From positions 1,010,526 to 1,074,525 of the forward strand of contig CAJNDS010002191.1 of assembly GCA_905221605.1 (NCBI GenBank): DNA of 64,000 nt. The letters run 5' to 3'. The notes under the pieces are model-generated. The model made no database searches, was not told the origin of the DNA, and saw only the letters and a list, made by a program, of their open reading frames with translations. Positions within the stretch are counted from its first letter, which is position 1; every line of letters starts with the position of its first letter. Below are positions 26,730 through 36,300 of the stretch, in pieces. The position numbers and the translations under genes were made by a program. This DNA is from Symbiodinium natans. Lineage: Eukaryota; Sar; Dinophyceae; Suessiales; Symbiodiniaceae.

Positions 26730-27922
26730 GGAGTGGGCACTTCACTGGGCATGATGACTAGCTGCAGGGCTCGGCTCAACGCAGTACCAATTGAGGTCAC
26801 CGCACTAGCGACGTTGCCAGAGATGCAGAAGCGAGGGGGCCGGGGATGTTTTCCGTCCGGAGCATTCGGGTAGAAGAGGACCAATCCCCCATTTGCTTCG
26901 AGCTGGTCCTCGGACGCACAAACCATGCCAATTGAGTTTGGCGATCGGGCCCCACACGGTATGGACCCGTCCGGCGAGCAACTCCACGGCGAGGCTGGAA
27001 GCGAGCCACAGGGCTGTGTCTCGTCCGTCTCGACTTCCAGGCTGCCCAGTGACTCCGTCGAGAGGGTATTGGGCAGTAGATCGAGGACTGCAAACCTTCG
27101 CAGCTCTTCTGCTTCCCACCTGGCAGTGAACAAGGTGTCATGGTCAAGCAACATCAAGACCACCCCTGGCGCAAGGACTCTGAGGACTGCCAGAATTTCG
27201 GGCCCCGCCCACGTAAAGTGCACAGAAGCTAGCCCCGCTTCCTTGGTGTTAACCAAGATGGGAAACCACCTCTCCTTAAACGGGCCTTCCCACTGCATGC
27301 GTGCTACCAAATGCCGGACAAAGTAGGGGAAGTGCGGAATAGACAAGAAGCAGCGACTATCCGTGACTAAGAGCAGGACATGGGCTCCTGCGGACTCAGC
27401 AGCCCGGAGCTGTGGAAGTAGGCAGCCGAGTAATGCATTGTAGTCAATCTCTGGGTGGAGACCTTGCGGCTCAGGCGGTTCGCCGGAAATGGCTCCCGAG
27501 GCCAGTTTCAATGGCAGTACGCCGCTAGGGGTGGGCTCAGGGAAATTCTGATTACTTTCTAGTGCCTGCGCGAGATCCTCAGGCTCCTGAGGCCCCGGCG
27601 CATGGTCAGCACTGAGAGTGCGAAGCTGGCATATAGCCTGCATTGCGGTCGCCGCAAGGACCTGTGGACCTGGGTGGCTAGGGACCTGCCAAGGTGGCAG
27701 GTCGGCTGCAACTGGCGGGAGGTGGCCTCCCATGTGGAATTCGCGGCTCGATCCTACTGACCTCACCCACTGGGTATTCTCCCACACGTGGAGGAATCGG
27801 CGGTATGGGAGGGCGAGGACTATTATCCGGCCAGCAGACCCTAGGTGGATTAGGTGATGGAGTTTGCCAGGGCCCGGGAGACAGGGCTGTCTCCCTACCC
27901 GCTCCTTGTTCGGTGACAACAC
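26603..27922 (-). CDS. possible glycosyltransferase-like protein
   Basis: 439 codons. Residues 160-350 read like a nucleotide-sugar transferase fold: HVLLLVTDSR, ILVNTKEAG, then VVLMLLDHDTLFTARWE with a DHD (260-262) in the place of a DxD motif, and later EANGGLVLF (342-350), which resembles the N-x-G loop of GT8-type enzymes. The N-terminal 80 codons overlap another frame (27678-28346), so the true start is unclear. It overlaps the 1027-aa ORF by 127 bp in another frame. Family assignment is a guess from motifs. Confidence 0.35.
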   Translation of the reverse strand: MLSPNKERVGRQPCLPGPGKLHHLIHLGSAGRIIVLALPYRRFLHVWENTQWVRSVGSSREFHMGGHLPPVAADLPPWQVPSHPGPQVLAATAMQAICQLRTLSADHAPGPQEPEDLAQALESNQNFPEPTPSGVLPLKLASGAISGEPPEPQGLHPEIDYNALLGCLLPQLRAAESAGAHVLLLVTDSRCFLSIPHFPYFVRHLVARMQWEGPFKERWFPILVNTKEAGLASVHFTWAGPEILAVLRVLAPGVVLMLLDHDTLFTARWEAEELRRFAVLDLLPNTLSTESLGSLEVETDETQPCGSLPASPWSCSPDGSIPCGARSPNSIGMVCASEDQLEANGGLVLFYPNAPDGKHPRPPRFCISGNVASAVTSIGTALSRALQLVIMPSEVPTPCLVCMSRCRWTRSIIGNVYATPLLPEPLLTSTLTLCLRGHF

Positions 27923-28346
27923 TCGCCCAAGGGGGAAGGTCTATCGCGTCACCAGGCAAAGCACTGTGCGTGGACACCGCTCGCCCCATGAGGGCACTGC
28001 TATGCGGCATGATGCCGATGCCTGGCCTCCATGCATGCAGGAGAAAACAGCGAACCGTGGGTTGCCGGGCGAAGCAGACGGCGTTGCTGTTTCTCAAAAA
28101 GGCAGAATGGTCCAGACACAACAAGGGTTGTATTTCCGGCGGAAAGTATCGGCACCAACCGGCAGCATCGAGTTCGTGAGGCAGGATGACGCCGGCTTGC
28201 ATCTGCCTGGTCATTGCGACATCACTGGTCCCTAAAGTGGCAAGTGCAGTGAGTTGCCCTCTCCTGGCAACGTGGACTTGGAGCACTTGCGCTCCAACCC
28301 GGATCGCGTACGGTTGACAGGCATACGACTCCATGGCATCACTCAC
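27678..28346 (-). CDS. unrecognised 222-aa ORF
   Basis: Starts MSDAMESYACQPYAIRVGAQ and contains VRCFLLHAWRPGIGIMPHSS. The last 70 residues are Pro-rich and probably out of frame, since the next ORF overlaps them. It may be the N-terminus of the same protein as 26603-27922, separated by an indel near 27.85 kb. No family recognised. Confidence 0.4.
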   Translation of the reverse strand: MSDAMESYACQPYAIRVGAQVLQVHVARRGQLTALATLGTSDVAMTRQMQAGVILPHELDAAGWCRYFPPEIQPLLCLDHSAFLRNSNAVCFARQPTVRCFLLHAWRPGIGIMPHSSALMGRAVSTHSALPGDAIDLPPWASVVTEQGAGRETALSPGPWQTPSPNPPRVCWPDNSPRPPIPPIPPRVGEYPVGEVSRIEPRIPHGRPPPASCSRPATLAGP

Positions 28347-28858
28347 CGAACATGGCAGGCCAAACTCATGTGACTACCCCACAGGCAGCGGAGAACCACG
28401 AGGCAACCTCCAGACACCAAGATCCCTGGAAAGCCCTTACAAAAACTAGGGAGGGACTCAAGGAAAGGGAGGACCAAACAAAAAGCACAGCACACAGGAG
28501 AGAAGAAGCAGAAAGGCGAGAAAAAACCAGTCAGGAGCGTTACAACCCTCTACACAATGGGTTCCTCGTTCAGTCAGCCAGCCACCCTTAGCTTGAGCCA
28601 GGGCACATCCAACGCGCAACCTGAAAAGGGATGCAGCGTGTCATCGCAGGTGGCTGTTACTTGTGGCTGCAATGTGCTGCATGTACAAAGCAATGACCTG
28701 GAGACGATGGCATCCTTTACTTTGTCCGTGCACAGTAGTAGCACCAGAATGCAGGCGTACCTCGGTTGCTGGTCTGTTTGTAGCGGCAACACAAGGGCCG
28801 GCGCGCATAAATCGATTAAAATGGAAAAAGGAAGGCACTCTCTACCCTGCCCCGACGA

Positions 28859-29848
28859 CTACTCCGGGAGCTCGATATGGTCCGCCAGCAGCCAATCAGG
28901 ATCGCTCAGCAATGCAGGCCACACCACATGCTCCGGGTCCTTGCCGATAACCACCTGGCGGATTGTGAGGCCGGGGGCCCAGGGGTACTGCGTGCGTCCG
29001 TAGCCCTTGAAGGCGGTAAAGTGTGAGTCTTCGGAAAGGGCTTCTGTGACAGGAGGCACGCGATGATTGCCCCGCACCGAGTAGCACATCCGAAGGTGGT
29101 GCTGAAAGGTCTCTACGTCCTTTCGTCCGCCATAGACTAAAATTCGTGTCTCCCCGCCCGTTGGGGCTGGCAGCAAAGAAGGCAGCCTAATGGGGCCCAT
29201 GCAAACACAAGCCCGGAAGGTCGCATGGGCCTCGGAAATTGCAATCTGGTAGGTGATGGTTCCTCCAGAGCCAAGGCCCATGAGATATGTGGGCAAGGAG
29301 ATGCGAGGGCTCGCATCACGTTGGACGGCCAGTAGGAGCGGTAGAATTTCCATTGTATACACTGCCTTGGTCCAGGCAGCACCGTCAGGCAGCATCCAGG
29401 CAGGCGGTGAGCCTGCTTGTCCCGCCACAGGCCATGCGCAGGCAATGACGGCCTTTTTGAAAGCCAGGTTGCTCCACAGATACTCGATGGCCCCTTGCCA
29501 AGGCAGTGGGTGCATATTCTCCACATAGAAATGTCCACAACCAGGGAGGAGAAGCACTATCGAGTTGGCTTCCCCTGCATCCGCACTCGGCCGGGATACA
29601 ACAAAGGGGAGGGTTGAACTGCCATGGCTCGCCGTAATCCAGGTGTTTTCACGCCCAGCTACGAGCGGAGGGGCGACCAATGGAGGAGGCTGCAGGTTCT
29701 CCAGGCCAAGGGGCTCTTGCAATGCCATGGCGAAGAAGAGGCAGCCTACCCAATTGATGGGGCAAGGTAGAGGAAGACTGGGCAGTCTTGCCTGAGAGCC
29801 GTGCCGTCCAGCGCAAAGAATGTCACACAACAACAAGCTTGCTCCCAA
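28859..29848 (-). CDS. unrecognised 329-aa protein, parent of the decayed array
   Basis: Intact ORF with no recognised domain. Distinctive stretches are CPINWVGCLFFAMALQEPLG, VLLLPGCGHFYVENMHPLPW, GQAGSPPAWMLPDG and VTEALSEDSHFTAFKGYG. The same stretches return in decayed tandem copies at 16.4-18.65 kb. Repeated retention of this gene suggests a multicopy family or repeated insertion of the element that carries it. It is the second gene of the minus-strand block. Confidence 0.55.
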   Translation of the reverse strand: MGASLLLCDILCAGRHGSQARLPSLPLPCPINWVGCLFFAMALQEPLGLENLQPPPLVAPPLVAGRENTWITASHGSSTLPFVVSRPSADAGEANSIVLLLPGCGHFYVENMHPLPWQGAIEYLWSNLAFKKAVIACAWPVAGQAGSPPAWMLPDGAAWTKAVYTMEILPLLLAVQRDASPRISLPTYLMGLGSGGTITYQIAISEAHATFRACVCMGPIRLPSLLPAPTGGETRILVYGGRKDVETFQHHLRMCYSVRGNHRVPPVTEALSEDSHFTAFKGYGRTQYPWAPGLTIRQVVIGKDPEHVVWPALLSDPDWLLADHIELPE

Positions 29849-30182
29849 CTTCCCCTGACTCAGCTCCCTTCAGTTGGAGACTACATCAGCAGTATAACAT
29901 GATCACTGGTTACAACTTCCCAAATCGATCAAGACAACAGCATGACATTACAGGAATGCCGCATGACCATGGATAACGACCGATGTACTAGGCCGCCGTT
30001 TGTTCCGTATTCGCACAAGGTCAGCGTTAGATGTCACTATCCGAATGCCGATTGTCCTCAAGCAGATGCATGGTCTCGTCATCTAAATGCTCGAGAATGT
30101 CGGTAGCAATACGTTCATCGAGGAAGCACGCTACCCACTCCAGAATGACGGCATTATCATTGGGGACAGCATCGGACATCGC

Positions 30183-30719
30183 TTACAAAAGCAAATTGAC
30201 TTTATCGGCAGTGAAACGCCATGCAAGCAAAAGATGCTGCTCCAAATGCGCTTTTATGAGGTAAATTGGAAAATCTTCCTGGCGATGCACAATGATTGGC
30301 CTGGCCCAGGCTAAAAGGGCATTCTGCTGTGGTCCAGGCGGACGTCTGAACATAGCCAGTAACGCCCCGTACTCCTGGGCAAGCTCGTTCCTCAAATCCT
30401 GCGAAAGATCTCGAAGGTGGTGGGCAAGCCAGGCACGATGACCTCCAACAGAGTGCGCGAGTTCGGCCGCAGCAACCATGGCGAGGGTCCGTTGATTAGG
30501 ACGTCCTTGGGCTGCCGAGGCATCGCGGATTCCTTGCAGTACGAGGAGCTTGGTGAGCGATATCCAGCCAGCACTACAAGTGTGGCCGTGGCCTTCGAGG
30601 ATGGGCTCGCTGGAAAAGATCTCCGGGTGTTCGTAAGGGTAGCATCTTTCCCAGTCACTGTCGCCATCTCCATTGACAGCAGTGTAAAGGCTGCCACCAA
30701 TGACCAACGAAGCAGCCAT
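30183..30719 (-). CDS. unrecognised 178-aa ORF
   Basis: Begins MAASLVIGGSLYTAVNGDGD and is Ala/Leu-rich and helical (MVAAAELAHSVGGHRAWLAH). No motif recognised. It is the most upstream ORF of the minus-strand gene block, about 330 bp before the 329-aa gene. Confidence 0.4.
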   Translation of the reverse strand: MAASLVIGGSLYTAVNGDGDSDWERCYPYEHPEIFSSEPILEGHGHTCSAGWISLTKLLVLQGIRDASAAQGRPNQRTLAMVAAAELAHSVGGHRAWLAHHLRDLSQDLRNELAQEYGALLAMFRRPPGPQQNALLAWARPIIVHRQEDFPIYLIKAHLEQHLLLAWRFTADKVNLLL

Positions 30720-31971
30720 GCCGGGCAGTTAGTTCGGGGAGGGCAAGCGGGCGCCTGCTCCTGTGAGCCCTGGCGGCACAGAACAAGGGGGCAAGTTAGC
30801 GGGTAATACCATCACTCCTTCATGTTCGCGGCTGAGAGGGCTATGAGCCACAGGAACAAACTGTCAATCCATGCGGGGGACTAGGGCGTGGAGTGCGGGC
30901 GCACTCACGTACCCAACATCAAATCACTCCCGCACCCTCACAAGATTCTCCGCAGGTAAAACTCGGGAGCAAGGGAGCAACCCGAACGGGAGCTCCTGAG
31001 CCGCTTCACCGAGCCCCTGCTCGGAAATTGCGGTGAGGGGTCACTGCTCGTCAAACTTGTACAGAGAACGTAAATGGATCTACTGCCTTGAGAAGAGATG
31101 CAGGTTCCTACACCGCCGTGTGAGTGCGGGCGCACTCACGTGGCATGAGCAACTCAACCGTCCTCCTCCACTTGCCCAGTGACTGGGGTCCTAGCCTGGC
31201 TAGAGGAGGGGAAGAGTATAGCATTGTTTCGCATTCGCGCGACACCCAAGTCCATCAATTCCGTAACATGAAGCTGCAATTTGAAATGGGTGCAGTTCAC
31301 ACGCACGACGGGCACAACACGCTGTGTACTGGCGAAGGTTGACGTCGATGTCACAAAACGCCTGCGCGATGCCCAAGCCCCGATGATACCTCCCCAGCGC
31401 CGACAAACAGCAGCCACTCTCGCGGTTTCCCTCAGGGACGGGAGGGCAACCCTATAATTCTCGACTCCAGGAGCGACGTGAGGGAGGCGAGTATAACAAC
31501 AACCCCAATTCGACTGTTGTTGCCGCCAGAGGTACACTTGTGGAGGCTCGGAGAGGCCTTCGCGCGGCTCTATAATTAACCACAGGCTCAAGCACACAGT
31601 GCACGCATCAAAGAGGATACAACGCAATGCATCCAATGGGCAGTCGTGAAGGTGTCTATCGCTGTGCCTGGAGGCGGGCCTACAGTAGGCCGTCGTAGGG
31701 CTCAACTGCGAGACAATTACAAGCAGCGAAGCAAGACGTTCCATATGGATTTGAGGGCTGGATGCCTCAACCATGTCAGTGATGCCTTTCTAAGGGGAAG
31801 GCGGTGGACTACCTCGGATCTATAGAGTTGACCTGAGCTAGCACTGCACAGCACCTATGAAAAAGTCCCGCCAACACATTCTCTAGAGTGCAAAACCGCG
31901 AAAGCAGTGTGAAACTGGAGAACGAGACCCTCATGCTTCCAAGGCTAAGCATTAGTGAAGGGGCGGGGTCC
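30720..31971. other. intergenic stretch with repeated palindromes
   Basis: It holds a 20-bp direct repeat (30891-30910 and 31122-31141) containing a hairpin, described separately. A 206-codon minus-strand frame (31154-31774) has no recognisable motif. No other gene is supported. Confidence 0.4.
30891..31141. repeat. 20-bp direct repeat with hairpin flanking a 211-bp segment
   Basis: GAGTGCGGGCGCACTCACGT occurs at 30891-30910 and 31122-31141, identical. Each copy contains GAGTGC/GCACTC arms around GGGC. In the second copy the stem grows to 8 bp (GTGAGTGC, 31120-31127, with GCACTCAC, 31132-31139). Confidence 0.85.
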
Positions 31972-32283
31972 CTACTGCATTTTCAGAAGTATGTTTGCAT
32001 TCGGAGCAAAAGCTCGGAGTACTGCCGACGCAGGACTCGCAACTGCCCCTTGTGAGTCGGCCAGAACAAAAGATCGACACTCTAGGTGCCCACTGCGTTC
32101 TCTCATCGCTTGCACGCATTTGACCATCAACAGGGACACAGGCCAGCTACAAGAAGCCAAAACAGGGCAAGGTAGGTCATTCCAATCGCTTGGGTTGAGG
32201 AGCTGCAGGTGCCAGGACGGCCAGCCAACAGTGACCGGTGGATGCGCAGCCCTTACAGCCAGGAGATCATTGTAGGCATACAC
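31972..32283 (-). pseudogene. downstream half of ORF interrupted by copia
   Basis: Minus-strand frame AYNDLLAVRAAHPPVTVGWP..., ending ...PNANILLKMQ. Removing the copia element and one target duplication joins it in frame to ...CPVGTPFTVY at 42191-42391. No family recognised. Confidence 0.55.
32277..32283. repeat. copia target-site duplication, left copy
   Basis: CATACAC, identical to 42184-42190 at the other end of the element. Confidence 0.7.
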
Positions 32284-32657
32284 CGTGAAAAACCGAAGGT
32301 CCCTCTGGTACCTTTTCCCTTGAAAGCACGAACCCTGACCTCTCACACAAGTGCGGAGAACTCTCTCTTTTTCACAGTCAGAGCCACTTGAGCCAAAAGT
32401 CACGAAGTGCACAAACTAAACGAATTCTCTCTTGTGAGCTTAAACTCAGCTTCAGAACGAAGTTCCTACACACTGCACACTCACTTTAAATAGCGTATTG
32501 GGCAAAAACACACTCGTATGATTTCCTTGGAAATCAACGAGGCATAAACCATCGAGGATGGGATCACACGGATTCCCAATCACTCCGAAGCAAAACAAAC
32601 CTATACAAGCTGATCCAAAACATGACAAAAACATCAATGATCAGCCACAATCTTCCA
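32284..32657 (-). repeat. copia 3' LTR
   Basis: 374 bp. On the minus strand it starts TGGAAGATTG and ends TTTTTCACG. It matches 41810-42183 except for three substitutions near its start. Ending the LTR at the canonical TG...CA gives 372 bp. The extra CG is present in both copies. Confidence 0.93.
32387..32398 (-). promoter_or_regulatory. spliced-leader-like 12-mer in LTR
   Basis: On the minus strand TTTTGGCTCAAG, identical to the last 12 nt of the dinoflagellate spliced leader. The same 12-mer is in the other LTR (41913-41924). It lies about 260 nt into the LTR. It may be a relic of reverse transcription of a trans-spliced RNA, or chance. Confidence 0.5.
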
Positions 32658-32663
32658 CCCCCC
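32658..32663 (-). other. polypurine tract of copia element
   Basis: Minus strand ...GCGGGGGG directly before the TGGAAG start of the 3' LTR, where plus-strand priming is expected. It is short. Confidence 0.6.
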
Positions 32664-32875
32664 GCATTTTGCTGAGGGTTCATGTCAAAGATCTGAAGTC
32701 CAAGCCCAGCTCGGCACTTCAACACTAAGGGGATGCCCTGGCCACATTCCCTTGGTGCGTACTCGCCACCAAACGAAACAAACAACACACCAGTCGATCT
32801 CTGACATCAAACTTAAAACTCATGCAAGATCCCACCATCAGGCAGGTTGTCCTGGGTCCACATCACTGGTAACCC

Positions 32876-33003
32876 AAGAGTTCGTTGTCCAAACACGTGA
32901 AAAACGAATTAAACTTGCATCCACCTGCACTGGGGCAGGGTTGTCTTGGAACGAATCCAAGAGTTCGTGGTGACAAACACGTGAAAACGAATTAATGCAA
33001 GCT
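32876..33003. repeat. imperfect direct repeat in copia 3' untranslated region
   Basis: Two copies of about 45 bp (32876-32921 and 32959-33003) share AAGAGTTCGT, CAAACACGTGAAAA and CGAATTAA. They lie between the polyprotein stop and the 3' LTR, about 83 bp apart. Confidence 0.75.
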
Positions 33004-33396
33004 TCAGATGTTTCCCACTCAGCACTCGACCTTGTCGTGGTACTCCTCCTCAGTCTCGCATCTTCCAGGTCACCAAACTCACCAACTAGCATCGGCTAGC
33101 TGATCCTTCAGGAAAAGATTGGCTTCATAGTTTCGCTTCTTCCAGCGTACCATCAGCCAAAAACGTCTTCAGAGGTGGCAATCAGACGCCTTGCAGAAGG
33201 GGCTATAGAGTCCCTCGTTGAGTTTCATCATCATTTTGCCTCCTCTTTGCAAACTTCTCATGCACTGAAACAAGGGCTCACACTAACCAGAAAAATCGCG
33301 GGCGCTCCATGGCGGCAACGCGGCCATGGCTTCCAAAAAAAATGGCTGCGGGTTTCACTCACCCACCCAACCACTGAGATCACTTAGCATCTCAGT

Positions 33397-36300
33397 TCAT
33401 TCTTCATCCTCTTCGCCCTTCTTCTCGCCAGCTCCAGTTGACTCCATCAACTTGGCGCGGCGCTCCTTGGCGGCTTCCTTCATCTCCGCCAACTCAGCCG
33501 TCCTCGTTTCCATCATCACATCCTGCGAAGATCGGCTAGGCTCAGCTGGCGTCTCCGCAGGCCTCTCAGTTGGCTGGTCTCCAACCTTTCTCTTCTTCTC
33601 TTCCAACATCAGCTCCAAATCGGCAACACTAAAGCTTGCCTTCACACGCTCAGCAATCTGCGCGATAGCTGCTGCATCCAACTCAGATGGTACAACTGAC
33701 ACAGGCGAGCGAACCGCTTCGCCTTCCAGCTTTGCTCTCTTAGCAGCTTCTTCCTCGGCAGCTGACAGGTCGGCGATGCGCTTGCGCTTTCGCTCAGCTT
33801 CCTCGAACTCTCGGTCTTGCTGTTCCGCTGCAGCCTTGAGGATCCGCTTCAGGTCCTTTTCCTCCTTCTCGAGTTTCCCAACATTCTCACCCATGATCCC
33901 AAAGGCTTGCTGCCACATGTCGGCAGGCAACGTCAAGTTGAACCTCACCACATAGTCGGTCGGCAAGTGCCACTTACACTTGCAGATCCACACAACACCG
34001 CTTCGAGTCTCACTCGCAACCACCTTCTTCCAGCTTGCCGCCCTCTGCGTGTCGGTGATCTCCTCTTTCTTTTTCTCCAGGTCCTCCAAGAATCCTGCAA
34101 CAGACTCCATCACGGATCTGTAGTGGCTGTAGGCCACAAACGACCACTTGGGGACTGGTCTCTCCCTCAGCTCCGGCTCGTGAATCCGAAGTGTATCACA
34201 CGACAACATCGAAATCACTCGCACTCGCTCCACCAGTTCCTTAAACACCAAGGATCCTTCCTTTGCACTTCTCTTCCAGCGCAACACCCATGGGGGATAA
34301 TACGAGCTCTCAGCTTCATCCTCCATGATCCTCTCTGCTCCCAAAATGGGTAGCATGCACAACAGATCCACCATCCGCAAGACTCCGAGGTCCTGGTGCT
34401 CACCCAGAAGCAAAACAGGGACTATCCCTTTTCTCTTCAAGTACCTCACGAAGCTCAACATCGCCAGGCCACACGTTCCCGGCGGTACTTCCATGTACAG
34501 TCCTCCTTCATTCACTGCCATCTCCCAGATGATGGCCTTGCCACCAATCTGTCCACGGACATCCAAGATTCCGAAGATCTTCGTGGGTTTCTCCTGTAGC
34601 TCACACACCTCCTGGATGGGCTTCACCAGCTTCTCGTATGAGCTTTGATAGCGCAACATATCCTTGTCGGATAGCGTGCCTACCACGTCCTTGAGCTCTA
34701 GCTCATCCACTGGAGTTCCGCGCCGGCAGATACTCCATGACACATCACCGAACCACTTCGGCGGCTCTGGATCCGCCAGCTCCGGAAACACGTCGACCAT
34801 CCGTTCAATCACCTTCGGCATGGCCTTGGGTTTCGGTGCAGCTTGGCCTGAGCCTCGGCTTTCACCTTTATCACCCCTTTTTCCAGCAGCTCGGCGCTCC
34901 TTCTCTGCCTCTCGGAGATGGAATGCATGGCTTGCATCCGTGCCAGAGACTGTCACAGTCTGTTTGCACTTTTCGCACTTGGGCTTGCCACTTTCATCCC
35001 AGCTCAACCCGGCAGCATGCTCGGATCTGAACAACCATTTGCAAACCTTACACCAAAAGGGGCTTTTCATCTCAGCACCCTGCTCACCCTTCCTGCTGTC
35101 TTCAGCTGCCATTTTCCTGTCCTTCACCAAAGGTACAGGCTCCAGGCTAGGGCTAGCTTCCGTGGTGCTTGAACCAAAGCTTTTGCGGTTGGACCATAAA
35201 TCCATTTCTTGAACCTCAGGGGAAGAGTCTTCACGAAGGGTTTCGGGACTTCTAAGGTGGAAATTTTCAAAAACTTCACCACACTTTTTCACACTTTTCA
35301 ACGATCCAACTTGCTCCACACTGCATCCAGTTGCCTCGGCACACTGGCATGCCTGAACTCCAACCCTTGGTCGGATTCCACAGATCCTCCACACCTGCTG
35401 CACATCTTCACCAGGGTATATACCCATAGCTTGCTGGTGCTGACAGAATGTCACTTGACTCAAGCACTTTGTAAGAACGTCAGCGATCATTCCCGCTGTC
35501 GGGCACCAAATGACCTTCAAGGTCTGAGCTTCCTGTATCCGCTCCTGAAGATAGCAGACAGCGATGTCTAAGTGGCGAACTCGCCTACTCAACCCACGGT
35601 TTAGCAAAACCGCTCTCGCTGAGGAACTGTCAGTGTGCAATCGGATCGTGACATCTGACTCGGCCAACTGACCGATCAAAGTCGCAAGTCCCTCACTCTC
35701 CTGTACCGCAGTCAAGATGGCTCTCAACTCGGCTTCACAAGAACTCAGCGATACACACCCTTGAACTCGAGAGATTCCCTTGATCAGGCATCCTCTATAA
35801 AAGATGGCTATGCCCGACACAGATCTTCGTCCTAACGACGCTTGGGGTGCCCAACTGGCATCCGCATACACTTCCAGCTGCGCCGGCCCACTGTCCGGTA
35901 CATTCCCATCAGGGCCAAAGTACTGCCATGCATGGTATTGTCCCTTTAGGAACCTAATCACTTGTCGCAATGCTTGCTCAAAGCATGCTGTTGGCTTGGA
36001 CTGTCCTTGCGAAAGAATGGACATCCACCTACTCAGGTCAGGTCTCGACTGACCCCACCATGCAATCCGGCCAAGTACTGCTCTGTACCTCGCAGCTGCA
36101 GTGTCACTCAACTCAGGATCCGAACCACTTGCTCTGCCCTTCTCGACCGTTTTCACGATGTCCGGAGGAGCAGTAACCACCTTCAGGTCCTTACAGAACT
36201 CTGTCTCGAACAGGGCATCTAAGTATGCCGGGGGCACTCGCATCCTGAGATGACTCCCTTGTCTCTCAATCTCTCGCCCCAAAAAGGTGATCTTTCCACC

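Noticed and set aside
18650-30719. Gene block as a Helitron
   Set aside because: The helicase has UPF1-type motifs (DEAQ, GDxxQ) rather than PIF1 type. I saw no HUH replication-initiator motif and no CTRR end next to the hairpins at 30.9-31.1 kb.
32452-32637. 61-aa ORF repeated at 41978-42163 as a small gene
   Set aside because: It lies wholly within the LTRs and has no conserved features apart from LTR identity.
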